A stretch of 54,085 nt of DNA from the NCBI RefSeq assembly GCF_011045165.1, contig NZ_JAAKZI010000031.1:1-54085 (forward strand), read 5' to 3'. This DNA is from Arthrobacter silviterrae (GTDB taxonomy: Bacteria > Actinomycetota > Actinomycetes > Actinomycetales > Micrococcaceae). The notes under the pieces were generated by a model. It had not been told where the DNA came from. It was given only the letters and a program-made list of their open reading frames with translations, and searched no databases. Positions 40,662-49,570 of this stretch are shown here, piece after piece; within the stretch, counting starts at the first letter, position 1, and each line of letters starts with the position of its first letter. The translations under genes were made by a program, and so were the position numbers.

Positions 40662-43559
40662 ATGGATATTCGCCACAAGGGAAGGGAGCTTGGTATGGCT
40701 TCGAAGAGCCGCCGGTCAGTGCAGGAACCAATATTGGTCATGGACCACGTCCGTTCCGCCATGGGACATCCAGGGCAGACCCGCACGGGCGCCCTTGACC
40801 GGCATGCCAACGCCCATGATGCCTCCCACTTCCTGCTGATCCCGCAGGCCGTCGCCGTTCCCGCCAACGCTGCTGAAGTGGCTGCGCTGATGCGCGTCAG
40901 CGCCGCCCGCGGGCTGCCGCTGACGCTGCGCTCCGGCGGCACTAGCCTCAGCGGCCAGGGCGTCAGCGACGGACTGCTGGTGGATGTGCGCAAGAACTTC
41001 CGCGCCATTGACGTGCTCGACGGCGGAGCGCGGGTCCGCGTGCAGCCGGGGGTCACGGTGCGGGAACTGAATGCGCGGCTGCTGGGCATTGGCCGCAAGT
41101 TCGGGCCCGACCCGGCCAGCGAAGCGGCCTGCACCATTGGCGGGGTGGTCGCCAACAACTCCTCCGGCATGGCCTGCGGAACCACCGACAACGCGTACCG
41201 GACGCTGGAATCGCTGACCCTGGTGCTGCCTAGCGGGACCATCATCGACACGGGCGCCCCCGACGCCTCCGTGCAGTTGCGCACGCAGGAACCCGAGCTT
41301 TTCAGGGGTCTGGGTGAGCTGGCCGGGCGGGTCCGCAGCAATCCGGCCTCCCGTGCCACGATTGAGCAGCAGTTCTCCATGAAGAACACCATGGGCTACG
41401 GGCTGAACTCGCTGCTGGACTTCGAGGACCCCGTGGACATCCTGGCCCATCTGGTCATCGGCAGCGAAGGCACCCTGGGGTTCGTGGCCGAGGCCGTGTT
41501 CCGGACGGTGCCGCGGCTGGCCCACGCCACCTCCGGCCTGCTGGTGTTCAAGAACCTGGAGGCCGCCAACACGGCCCTGTCTGCCCTGGTCGACAGCGGA
41601 GCCGCAACCATTGAACTCATGGACTCTCTTTCCCTCAAGGTGGGGCAGGGGCTCACGCAGGTGCCCGGCGTGGTGCGCACACTGACCGTGGAGCAGCATG
41701 CGGCCCTGCTGGTGGAATACCACAGTGATGACCTGGACAACTTGGCAGTCGTCACCGACAGGGCTGTTTCGCTTGCCGGCACACTGGGCCTGGACGGGCC
41801 TACCGAGTTCAGCTCGGACGCCACGGTCCGGGCCGGGCTGTGGCACCTGCGCAAGGGGCTCTACACCTCGGTGGCCGGGGCCCGCCCGCAGGGCACCACC
41901 GCGCTGCTAGAGGATGTGGTGGTTCCCGTCCCCGCACTGGCCCGGACCTGCCTGGAGCTGACCACGCTCTTTAATAAGTACGGCTATGCCAATTCCGTCA
42001 TTTTTGGGCATGCGAAAGACGGCAACATCCACTTCATGCTGACAGACAAGTTCGCCAGCAGGGATGAGCTGGACCGCTATTCGGCCTTCACCGAGGACAT
42101 GGTGGACGTTGTGCTCGGCGAGGGCGGCTCTCTCAAGGCCGAACACGGCACCGGGCGCGTCATGGCACCCTTTGTGCGCCGCCAGTACGGCGACGAGCTG
42201 TACGCGGTGATGCGCCGCATCAAGGAGTTGTGCGACCCCGCCGGCATGCTGAACCCGGGCGTCATCCTTGACGAAGACCCTCTGGCGCACTTGCGCCATA
42301 TAAAGGCTGCACCGCCCGCGGTTGATCCGGACGTCGACCGCTGCGTCTCCTGCGGCTACTGCGAGCCGGTGTGCCCCAGCAAGAACCTGACGCTGACCCC
42401 TCGCCAGCGCATCGTGACGCTGCGGGACATGGAGGCGGCCCGCCTCGAAGGGAATACGGCATTGGCGCAGGAGCTCGCCAAGGACTATGACTACGCCGGC
42501 GTGGACACCTGCGCCGTGGACGGCATGTGCCAAACCGCCTGCCCCGTGGACATCAACACCGGCACCCTAGTCAAGCACCTGCGCGAACGCGATGCCGGCA
42601 GGATTGAAAATGCCGTGTGGGGCACGGCCGCAAGGCACTGGGGTGCCGTCACCCAGGGGGCCGGGCTGGCACTGGGCGTTGCCGCGAAGGTGCCGGCCGG
42701 CGTCTTGCTTCCTGTTAATAGGGTGGCACGCAAGGTGCTCGGCGAGGACACGCTGCCCCTCTATTCCCCTGAGCTGCCCGCGGGAGGGAAGGCCCGACGC
42801 CGGCCCGCACCTTTGGGGGAGCCGACGGCCGTGTATTTCCCCGCGTGCGTGAACGTGATGTTCGGGCCCGCCGGGGAGGGTTCGCCAGGCGTGCAGGCGA
42901 GTTTTGAGCAACTGTGTGCCGCGGCCGGGGTGGAACTGCTGGTCCCGGAGGGCATCTCCGATGCGTGCTGCGGGACGCCGTGGTCCTCGAAGGGGATGGC
43001 TGCCGGGCTGGCCCAAATGCACGCCCGCACGCTGGCGCTGCTGCGCGAGGCCACACGGGACGGGACACTCGAGGTCATTTGCGATGCCTCCAGCTGCACC
43101 GAGGGGCTGCTGCACACGATTGAGAGCGAGGTGCTGGCGCCGGGCCAGCGGCCCCTGCAGGTGGTGGATGCCGTGGCGTTCACTGCCGAGAAACTGCTAC
43201 CGCTGCTGGACGGGGACTGGGAACGGGTTCCGTCGCTGGCGCTGCACCCCGCGTGCTCCTCGGTCCGCATGGGGCTCAACCCTGCCCTGGTCCAGGTGGC
43301 GGAGGCTGCGGCGGACTCCGTGCAGGTGCCCGGGAATTGGGGCTGCTGCGGCTTTGCCGGGGACCGCGGCATGCTGCACCCGGAGCTGACCGCCTCAGCC
43401 ACGGCGGTACAGGCGGCTGAGGTAGCAGCCATGGGCGCCGTCGCGCATGCATCCTGCAACCGCACATGCGAACTTGGCATGACGCGGGCCACAGGTGAAG
43501 ACTACCGGCACGTGCTGGAAATCCTCGCAGACACCGTGGCGGGCTGCCCGCCGCGGTAG
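40662..43559 (+). CDS. Fused FAD-linked oxidase and [4Fe-4S]-CCG oxidoreductase (D-2-hydroxyacid dehydrogenase type)
   Basis: A 965-residue single-chain flavo-iron-sulfur enzyme. Residues ~55-240 are the FAD_binding_4 domain (PLTLRSGGTSLSGQGVSDGLLVD; CTIGGVVANNSSGMACGTTDNAYRTLESL), ~240-540 the FAD-oxidase C domain (VIFGHAKDGNIHFMLTDKF; EHGTGRVMAPFVRRQYG). Then come two cluster ligand sets CVSCGYCEPVCP and CAVDGMCQTACPVDI, and two CCG domains (ACVNVM...CCGTPW and HPACSS...CCGFAG) near the C-terminus. This is a GlcD-GlcF-like fusion as in bacterial D-lactate or D-2-hydroxyglutarate dehydrogenases, passing electrons to the quinone pool. AGAGGTGAGCGT precedes ATG 40662. The gene stands alone between decayed regions; its substrate is not known. 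Confidence 0.85.
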   Translation: MDIRHKGRELGMASKSRRSVQEPILVMDHVRSAMGHPGQTRTGALDRHANAHDASHFLLIPQAVAVPANAAEVAALMRVSAARGLPLTLRSGGTSLSGQGVSDGLLVDVRKNFRAIDVLDGGARVRVQPGVTVRELNARLLGIGRKFGPDPASEAACTIGGVVANNSSGMACGTTDNAYRTLESLTLVLPSGTIIDTGAPDASVQLRTQEPELFRGLGELAGRVRSNPASRATIEQQFSMKNTMGYGLNSLLDFEDPVDILAHLVIGSEGTLGFVAEAVFRTVPRLAHATSGLLVFKNLEAANTALSALVDSGAATIELMDSLSLKVGQGLTQVPGVVRTLTVEQHAALLVEYHSDDLDNLAVVTDRAVSLAGTLGLDGPTEFSSDATVRAGLWHLRKGLYTSVAGARPQGTTALLEDVVVPVPALARTCLELTTLFNKYGYANSVIFGHAKDGNIHFMLTDKFASRDELDRYSAFTEDMVDVVLGEGGSLKAEHGTGRVMAPFVRRQYGDELYAVMRRIKELCDPAGMLNPGVILDEDPLAHLRHIKAAPPAVDPDVDRCVSCGYCEPVCPSKNLTLTPRQRIVTLRDMEAARLEGNTALAQELAKDYDYAGVDTCAVDGMCQTACPVDINTGTLVKHLRERDAGRIENAVWGTAARHWGAVTQGAGLALGVAAKVPAGVLLPVNRVARKVLGEDTLPLYSPELPAGGKARRRPAPLGEPTAVYFPACVNVMFGPAGEGSPGVQASFEQLCAAAGVELLVPEGISDACCGTPWSSKGMAAGLAQMHARTLALLREATRDGTLEVICDASSCTEGLLHTIESEVLAPGQRPLQVVDAVAFTAEKLLPLLDGDWERVPSLALHPACSSVRMGLNPALVQVAEAAADSVQVPGNWGCCGFAGDRGMLHPELTASATAVQAAEVAAMGAVAHASCNRTCELGMTRATGEDYRHVLEILADTVAGCPPR

Positions 43560-44419
43560 CAGGCTGCTCGGCTAGTTGTATTGTCAAGGCAACTTGCATT
43601 CATGGGGTTGGCGGTCGTGAATCGCTAAGTCTGCTGTCCGTGGACGATAGCCGGCCCCTATGGGCGGGCTGATAACCTGATGCTCCTCGAGTGAGAACGG
43701 AATTCTTCGGTTCGCCCGACAATCCCTCTCTTCCGAAAATGCGCCTACAAGCATTACTGCAGCTCGCTTTCCGCACTTCTGGAGTCGGATTTCCCAGTAA
43801 TTGGCTGGGGGGCTTCTCGATCGTTTGGAACGGGAGCTCGGCACCATCGCAGAGGACCACTTCGTCCAGAGGAGATTGACCGCAGGCACGGGAAATGACG
43901 TGTGCTGGGAGTTCTTGAGTGTCGGGAGCGCCCTCGCGCGGGCGCCCGATGCCCCGTAACACTTGCCGGGTACGCGTCTTCGTCATGCCAAGGGATGTAT
44001 CTGATCCAGATTGCCATGTCGCGGCGCACGGCAAATGGCCTCAAGTGATCCTTGACGGCGATGACTTAGCATCCATCCTTCGGTATGGGGGCGATTCAGA
44101 AGGCGGAATAAATACCACGCTAAGACCTGGCCGCTTGGTATAGCAGCCAGGATCTTCCACTTTGTCAGGTCAGACGAAGGAAGCGCCAGGCAGGGTGGCG
44201 GTGGCGTGTGAAAAAGTGAATTCCCCGATGCGCCTTGTCCCGGATGTGAAATCGAATGTTTTGGGCAGAGAACTCAATGGTCCCCAACCGTAGATGGATG
44301 CAACCGACTCATTAATTACTCATTAAATTGGGTGACAACTGCCACCTGTTCAGTACCATCCATTGTTCCGTGTCCTTCGCGCTAGCAAAGGACAAGACCG
44401 ACTTTTGGCAAGTCAAAAA

Positions 44420-44472
44420 GGGCCCCTGAGCATAAAGCGGGGGTCGTCGGTTCGAATCCGACAGGGGGCCCA
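44420..44472 (+). other. tRNA-like 3' half (pseudo-tRNA, Thr-like; possible att remnant)
   Basis: GTCGG-TTCGAAT-CCGAC at 44446-44462 is a canonical T arm with TTCGAAT loop, followed by AGGGGGC, the 3' strand of an acceptor stem like that of tRNA-Thr. A matching 5' acceptor-like GCCCCTGAGC lies only about 35 bases upstream, too close for D and anticodon arms. The molecule is thus internally deleted or a 3' fragment, and no CCA is encoded. Such 3' tRNA halves are usually left by integrating elements that use tRNA genes as attachment sites. Confidence 0.55.
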
Positions 44473-44506
44473 AAAACCCCGGAATCTAGCGGTTCTTGGA
44501 AGTGTG

Positions 44507-44529
44507 AATGGCCCCGAATCGGGGCCATT
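44507..44529. terminator. Rho-independent-type terminator
   Basis: AATGGCCCC and GGGGCCATT form a perfect 9-bp stem around the loop GAATC. The stem is flanked by A/T on both sides (TTT on the plus strand), so it may work in both directions. Confidence 0.65.
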
Positions 44530-44537
44530 TCAACTTA

Positions 44538-44559
44538 ACTCTCCACAAACTCTCCACAA
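44538..44559. repeat. Tandem 11-bp duplication (ACTCTCCACAA x2)
   Basis: The two units are identical and contiguous at 44538-44548 and 44549-44559. They lie 66 bp past the tRNA-like half. Repeats like these occur as integrase arm-type sites next to attachment cores, but a single pair could be chance. Confidence 0.55.
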
Positions 44560-44837
44560 TGGGCCTCCATTTTCATCATTCCTCGTTCGTTTCTGGCGTA
44601 TGTGAACGGTGTTGTTCGGACTGAACGAGGCAAGAACCGACCTCGTGACGAGGGCCTTGCGCCAGAGCTTGACGACGTTATTCGCGTCCCATAAAGTCCA
44701 GGCATTCATTGATATTTACGCGCACTGCAGTGGAACTGGTGGCGACTCCAATAACCGGTGAGCAGCCTCACGGCCGGCGCCTGGGACGTAATGCCCGCGA
44801 ACAGACCACACTTCCTAAATGCTCGGCGCATCGGGGG

Positions 44838-45485
44838 TTAGACCCCGAATCCTTCGTCCCTCGCCCGGGCCACCGCTTCAGCGCGGCTGCCGGTTCCCAG
44901 TTTTGTGAAGATCACCGAGGCGTGGTTGCGGACCGTCTTTTCCGAGAGGAACAGGTGTCTGGCTATGCGGTCGTTGTTGAAGCCCTGCGCCATCAGCTCC
45001 AGAACTTCGCGCTCCCGGCCAGTCAGCGCAGGGAATGCCCCAACATGCAACGGCAGGGCGGACAGCGTCGATGAGACCCGGCGGGCAACATCGGCGCCAA
45101 CAACCAGTTCACCGGCGGCCACCGAACGGACGGCCGAGATGATCCTCTCCTGGTTCGCGCCCTTGACAAGATAACCACGCGCACCGGCCCGCAGCGCGGC
45201 GTCGACGCTCTCGTCGGACGATGACATGGTCAGCACCAGCACGGCAACATCCGGATGCGACTTGTGCAGGGCCGCCGTCGCAACTATCCCGCCCATGCCC
45301 TCCATGTGCAGGTCCATGAGCACCACCTCCACACGCTCCAGCCCGTCAACCAGCTCGCAAGCTTCCTCGCCGGTTCCGGCTTCACCTACCAGCTCGATGC
45401 CGGCGTCGTCCGCAAGCGCGGCAGCAAGGCCCCTCCGATAAACCGGATGGTCGTCCACAATGACCACATGGATTGGTCCGCTCAT
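44838..45485 (-). CDS. NarL/LuxR-family response regulator
   Basis: A 215-residue protein with a receiver domain (DD at 11-12, phospho-acceptor D58 in VVLMDLHMEG, T86-region LVLTMSSSD, K109-region LVKGANQE) and a C-terminal LuxR helix-turn-helix (LTGREREVLELMAQGFNNDRIARHLFLSEKTVRNHASVIFTKLGTGSRAEAVARAR). Its start overlaps the histidine-kinase stop by 4 bp, so the pair forms one two-component system. Targets are unknown; the adjoining membrane protein is one candidate. Confidence 0.9.
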   Translation of the reverse strand: MSGPIHVVIVDDHPVYRRGLAAALADDAGIELVGEAGTGEEACELVDGLERVEVVLMDLHMEGMGGIVATAALHKSHPDVAVLVLTMSSSDESVDAALRAGARGYLVKGANQERIISAVRSVAAGELVVGADVARRVSSTLSALPLHVGAFPALTGREREVLELMAQGFNNDRIARHLFLSEKTVRNHASVIFTKLGTGSRAEAVARARDEGFGV

Positions 45486-47467
45486 GAGTGCACCGGAATC
45501 CGGGCGTGCACGCAGGTGCCGCCGGCAGCGAGTGGTTCAATCGTGCAGTTGCCGCCCAGCTCACCCGCCCGCTCCGCCATCGATCCAAGACCTACCCCCG
45601 GGCCGCCAACGCCTACGCCCGAACCCGCCACTCCGATTCCGCGGCCGTCATCCGTGACCCGAACGTCCAGCCCGTCGGCGAAACCCACGCTGACGAGGCA
45701 GCGGCTGCCCTGCGAGTGCCGTGCGGCGTTGTTCATGGCTTCCCGCGCCACAAAATAGGCTGCTGCCTCAACGGCGGCCGGCAGCTCCGGCAGCGATTCC
45801 GGGCAGTCGACGGCGACTAGGATGCGCCCGGACCCGGTCAGGACCGACGCGTAGTCGCGCAGCGATTCAATGAGCCCGATGTCGTCAAGCGCGGCCGGGC
45901 GGAGCCTGGCCACTACACGCTTGAGGTCATCGAGCCCCTGCTCCACGTCGCTGTGGATGGCGTCAAGGCCCAGCCCGTCAGCCAGGCCGGAACGCACGGC
46001 GGCACGGTGCGCCGCGTCGAGTCCCAGTGCCACCCCGGCGAGCGTTGGTCCCAGCCCATCGTGCAGGTCCCGCCGGATGCGCCGCCGTTCTTCCTCACGG
46101 GCCATCACCAGCTGCTCACGCGACCTGACCAGTTCGCGGTTCAAGAGGACCGCGCCAACAGCGGCCCCGGATTGTGCCGCCAGGTCCCTCAGGAGGGCCT
46201 GGTCGCCGGCATCGAGGACACGCTGCCCGGGCGGGACACCGACTTCCAGCTCACCCACGCGTTTGCCTCCATGCACCAGCGCCAGACACTCGGTGTGTGC
46301 CCCGCGCCGTCCAAACATTGCCGCAGGTTCGTCGTCTCCGGCCAGCGTGAGGGCCGCGTACGGCAAATGCAGGGACCTGCCCACCGTGGTCACCAGCGCG
46401 GGCAGCACCTCCTCCGGAGACAGTGCATTTTCCAGGCGCTGGCCAAGCCTGGACAGTGCCGCATACGGCTGCATCCGATCGCCGTAGAACAGGCGGTCGA
46501 CAACCCTGCGCGACCATTGTTGTGCCGGTGCGAATCCCAGGCCAACCACGACGGCGGCCAGCACCGCACCCGCAGTTCCACCGGCGAGTTGGGCGGCAAA
46601 GATTCCGATTGGCACAGCGACCGCCACGATGACGGTTACTGCCGCGATGCCGTGGATCGCGGTGCGCCCACGCCAGCGGTCGCCGTCGTACAGGCCGTAC
46701 CGCAGTGTTGCGATGCCCAGGCCGAGGGGGATGGCGAGCGACCCCACCAAGTTCGGGATTGGGCCCAGCAGTCCGCCGACCACCGTCGCGGCAAATGCGC
46801 CGGACATCCACCACAGCGGGGCGCGCCTGCTTCGCGGACCCCGCACAGTGCGAATGGTGACGCCGACAAACCCCGCGACGAAGCACGCGACGGCGAGAAT
46901 GATCAGCCCAATGAAAATGGACAGGGACAGTGCCGGGTCGATGCTGGAAATGGCCACCGGATTGTGCACCGCGGCATCCGATTCTTCCAAGGGCGGCCCG
47001 ATGAGCACCCTCCCCGCGCTGCCGACGCCCACCACCGACCAGGCGACCCACGCAACGGGCCGCCACCGGTCCGACGGCAGCCGGCCATCCGGGAAATAAA
47101 GGGTTAGGGCGGAGATCTCCAACAGCAACGCGGGCACCCAGAGGTATGCCGAGAGGGCGACAGCCAGTCCGTGCGGCGCAAGCCCACGGTCCATCCAAAC
47201 CCCGGACAGGGTTGCTGCGGCCGTCAACTGGCCCAGCGCTACGAAGATCCAGCCCAGCGCGTGCCGTTCATCCCGGCGGAGGACAATGGCGCCGACGGCG
47301 GCGTACGGTATTGCGATGGCGGCGGTGGTCAGCCCGTTCCCGGTCGCCAAGGCGAGCCACTCGCGCCCATCCGCCCCGACCAGCACGACGAAAAGGGCCA
47401 CCTCGGTCGCTGCCAGAACGGCGAGTGCCGTTGCGACAGCGGCCGGGGTGCCGCGCCGAAGCCTCAT
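45482..47467 (-). CDS. Sensor histidine kinase (HisKA_3 type), multi-pass with GAF-like domain
   Basis: A 661-residue kinase with about ten membrane helices in the first 330 residues. A cytoplasmic GAF-like part follows (ALSRLGQRLENALSPEEVLPALVTTVGRSLHLPYAALTLAGDD...GELEVGVPPGQ). The phospho-acceptor is H469 in REEERRRIRRDLHDGLGPTLAGVALGLD, and the ATPase domain has REAMNNAARHSQ (N box) and VTDDGRGI (G box). The many-helix sensor resembles kinases of NarL-type systems that detect membrane or wall conditions. It is coupled to the response regulator by 4 bp. Confidence 0.9.
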   Translation of the reverse strand: MRLRRGTPAAVATALAVLAATEVALFVVLVGADGREWLALATGNGLTTAAIAIPYAAVGAIVLRRDERHALGWIFVALGQLTAAATLSGVWMDRGLAPHGLAVALSAYLWVPALLLEISALTLYFPDGRLPSDRWRPVAWVAWSVVGVGSAGRVLIGPPLEESDAAVHNPVAISSIDPALSLSIFIGLIILAVACFVAGFVGVTIRTVRGPRSRRAPLWWMSGAFAATVVGGLLGPIPNLVGSLAIPLGLGIATLRYGLYDGDRWRGRTAIHGIAAVTVIVAVAVPIGIFAAQLAGGTAGAVLAAVVVGLGFAPAQQWSRRVVDRLFYGDRMQPYAALSRLGQRLENALSPEEVLPALVTTVGRSLHLPYAALTLAGDDEPAAMFGRRGAHTECLALVHGGKRVGELEVGVPPGQRVLDAGDQALLRDLAAQSGAAVGAVLLNRELVRSREQLVMAREEERRRIRRDLHDGLGPTLAGVALGLDAAHRAAVRSGLADGLGLDAIHSDVEQGLDDLKRVVARLRPAALDDIGLIESLRDYASVLTGSGRILVAVDCPESLPELPAAVEAAAYFVAREAMNNAARHSQGSRCLVSVGFADGLDVRVTDDGRGIGVAGSGVGVGGPGVGLGSMAERAGELGGNCTIEPLAAGGTCVHARIPVHS

Positions 47468-47483
47468 CGGGAGGTCCTGACCA

Positions 47484-48212
47484 TCATGGCTCGATGATAG
47501 TCTCGGTGCCCTTGGCGCGGAACGGCGCGGGGGCCGTGAAGAACGAGACTGCCATCAGGACGGCCGCCGCCAGGCCAATATAGTGCGCATCGAACGGGAG
47601 AACCCCAACGATGTCGCCCACCATGAACAGCGCAAGCAGGACGACAGCCGCCCGAGACACTGAATGCGACCGCCACAACGCCCAGGCCGCCGCAAAAATG
47701 GTGAGCATTGACGCATTGTTGAAGACAATGAACAGCAGTACGGCAGGCGGGCCGGCGTAGCCAGAGAGTGCATCTGCAGCTGCCTGTGTCCCCAGGTGTG
47801 CCTGGGCGAGTGCGAATGCCGACACCGAGAAGCCCATCATCAGGGGCAGGCAGGTGAACGCCAGCACGCCGCTGATCAGGCTGATCCAAGCGGCAACGCG
47901 GCTTCGTTCCCTGCTCAGCCGGAACCAAATCAGGACGGAACCGAGGAGGAGCGCCGGCGCGAACATGCCGGCAATGACTGACACATTCGCGGCCCCGGGA
48001 TTGCTCGGCACCTCCTGAAACACGCTGACGTACCCCTGGCTCATATCGAGCAGGGAGCGATTGACCAATTGCGCCGCAAAGGCGCCGATGACGACGGCGC
48101 TTGCCGTGATCTTCACTCCGATCGGCCAGCTGCCCGCCACGGATTCGAGCTGGCGACGAGTGCGCCTGCCCGCGGATGCCGTCGGTGCCGGGCTCGGTGC
48201 GGTGATGTCCAT
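47484..48212 (-). CDS. Polytopic membrane protein of unknown function
   Basis: A 242-residue protein with about six membrane helices (first KITASAVVIGAFAAQLVN, last YIGLAAAVLMAVSFFTAP) and a polar N-terminus of ~30 residues. No family is recognised. It ends 17 bp before the histidine-kinase start on the same strand, so it is probably the first gene of the two-component operon. It could be an accessory sensor subunit or a target. The 281 bp upstream, to the LysR gene's stop, show nothing recognisable. Confidence 0.65.
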   Translation of the reverse strand: MDITAPSPAPTASAGRRTRRQLESVAGSWPIGVKITASAVVIGAFAAQLVNRSLLDMSQGYVSVFQEVPSNPGAANVSVIAGMFAPALLLGSVLIWFRLSRERSRVAAWISLISGVLAFTCLPLMMGFSVSAFALAQAHLGTQAAADALSGYAGPPAVLLFIVFNNASMLTIFAAAWALWRSHSVSRAAVVLLALFMVGDIVGVLPFDAHYIGLAAAVLMAVSFFTAPAPFRAKGTETIIEP

Positions 48213-48493
48213 GATGTTCTCCCTTGTGGGTAGCTTGCCCTCTGATGGGATCCATCGTGCCGCCGGCAGCGTCCCGGCCGGAAGTGACCCCGGTCCCGAC
48301 TTCCGCCGGGCAACCAGGGTTCCCGGCCGCCGTCGTCGTCATTTCCAGCGGCGGCACCCATCGACACGTTCGCCCCGACAGTGACCGGCGGGCCGCTCAG
48401 GCAGAGCTTGCGCCTGGCGTGCCCCGGGATTTCCTCAAACTACGCAGCTTTCCCGCCTCGCCGTTGGTGGACATGCGGCAGTCAATTGGCATT

Positions 48494-49414
48494 TCAAGAT
48501 CCGCCCTCAATCCTGCGGAATTCATCAGCGTTTCGCAGTGCCTCGACGAATTCCTCCGCCAGGTCCATGGGCGCGTCCTCGGCACACAGCGCCATGAGCT
48601 TGCGGGTGAGCGCAAGCTCTGGAACCTCCACCACCACGGCACCGTCCGGACACTCGGCCATGGCCAGCTCTGGCACCATGGCCACGCCATGCCCCGCGGC
48701 CACCATGCGCAACGTCACGTTGAAGTCGTCGCTGGACGCCACCACCCGGGGATGCAGCCCCGCATTGGCCAGGACGAAGTCAAAGATGTTCGCGTCGCTG
48801 GACCCGCGCACATGCAGGATCCACGGGACGTCATACAGTTCTTCCACGCCCAGGCGCGAGCCCGGCTGGAAGCCCCAGCCGGCCGGCACCACCACCTTGT
48901 ACGGGTCCTCGCCCAGCCAGTGCCGGCTCACGCCCTGCGGCAGGGCCAGCCCGGACTCCCCGACATGGTAGACAATTCCGACGTCGAGCTCGCCGCCAAC
49001 ACGAAGGCCCGGGACGACGGCGCTGGGCTCGCCGATCGAGATGTTCACCTGGACGCAGGGATCACGCCAATGCGGCAATTTCACGATCTGTGACACCACA
49101 AACATGGCCACCGAAGGAAATGCGCCAACGCGCAATTCGCGCACGGCGCCGCCGCCCGCCGCCTTGCCGGCTGCCAGCAGGTTGTCCGCGTCGCGGAGCA
49201 GCTTCAACGCCTGCTGGCCCATGGCGTGGGCGGCCTGGGTCGGGTGGACGCTGCGTGCGCTGCGCACAAACAAGCGGACGTTGCTTGCCTTCTCCAGTGC
49301 CGACATTTGCTGGGACACGGCTGAGGCCGTGTAACCGAGCCGGTTCCCGGCGGCCGTGAAGGAGCCGAGCCTGACGACTTCAACGAGCGTGCGTAGGTGA
49401 ACCAGATTGAGCAT
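48494..49414 (-). CDS. LysR-family transcriptional regulator
   Basis: ATG 49414 follows AAGGA with 6-nt spacing; the frame upstream to 49555 is not needed. The 306-residue protein has an N-terminal winged helix (LVHLRTLVEVVRLGSFTAAGNRLGYTASAVSQQMSALEKASNVRLFVRSARSVHPTQA) and a LysR substrate-binding domain (RELRVGAFPSVAMFVVSQIVK...LDVGIVYHVGE...VVASSDDFNVTLRMVAAGHGVAMVPELA). It is divergent from the amidohydrolase/ABC operon, which is its most likely target; an inverted repeat lies between them. Confidence 0.9.
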   Translation of the reverse strand: MLNLVHLRTLVEVVRLGSFTAAGNRLGYTASAVSQQMSALEKASNVRLFVRSARSVHPTQAAHAMGQQALKLLRDADNLLAAGKAAGGGAVRELRVGAFPSVAMFVVSQIVKLPHWRDPCVQVNISIGEPSAVVPGLRVGGELDVGIVYHVGESGLALPQGVSRHWLGEDPYKVVVPAGWGFQPGSRLGVEELYDVPWILHVRGSSDANIFDFVLANAGLHPRVVASSDDFNVTLRMVAAGHGVAMVPELAMAECPDGAVVVEVPELALTRKLMALCAEDAPMDLAEEFVEALRNADEFRRIEGGS

Positions 49415-49437
49415 AAGTTTTCCTTGAAGTGAGTCAC

Positions 49438-49459
49438 GTGAACGGTCCTTGTGGTTCAC
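49438..49459. promoter_or_regulatory. Candidate LysR operator
   Basis: GTGAAC-N10-GTTCAC is a perfect inverted repeat, 24 bp upstream of the LysR start and about 110 bp from the amidohydrolase start. The size and location suit a LysR-type recognition site, although the classical T-N11-A form is not evident. Confidence 0.4.
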
Positions 49460-49570
49460 ATCATATGCGGCCGTTTTTCTTTTACTGTTGATTAGGTCGC
49501 TGCAACCCACCCCACAAAGGCGCCCGTTGTGCCGCACGTTCACCTCGCACTGCAATACAAAGGATTAGGA

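Larger units (their letters stand above)
43560..44837. other. 1.3-kb gene-poor region with tRNA-like relic
   Basis: Overlapping minus-strand frames between 43584 and 44044 show runs that look like decayed coding sequence (for example AHVISRACGQSPLDEVVLCDGAELPFQTIEKPPSQLLGNPTPEVRKA), but no family is recognised and the frame changes. Further on lie a tRNA-like 3' half (44420-44472), a terminator (44507-44529) and a tandem 11-mer (44538-44559). No intact gene is supported. Confidence 0.45.

Noticed and set aside
40716-41846. 376-codon minus-strand frame antisense to the FAD/Fe-S gene
   Set aside because: Shadow frame of the oxidoreductase, whose FAD motifs are unambiguous.
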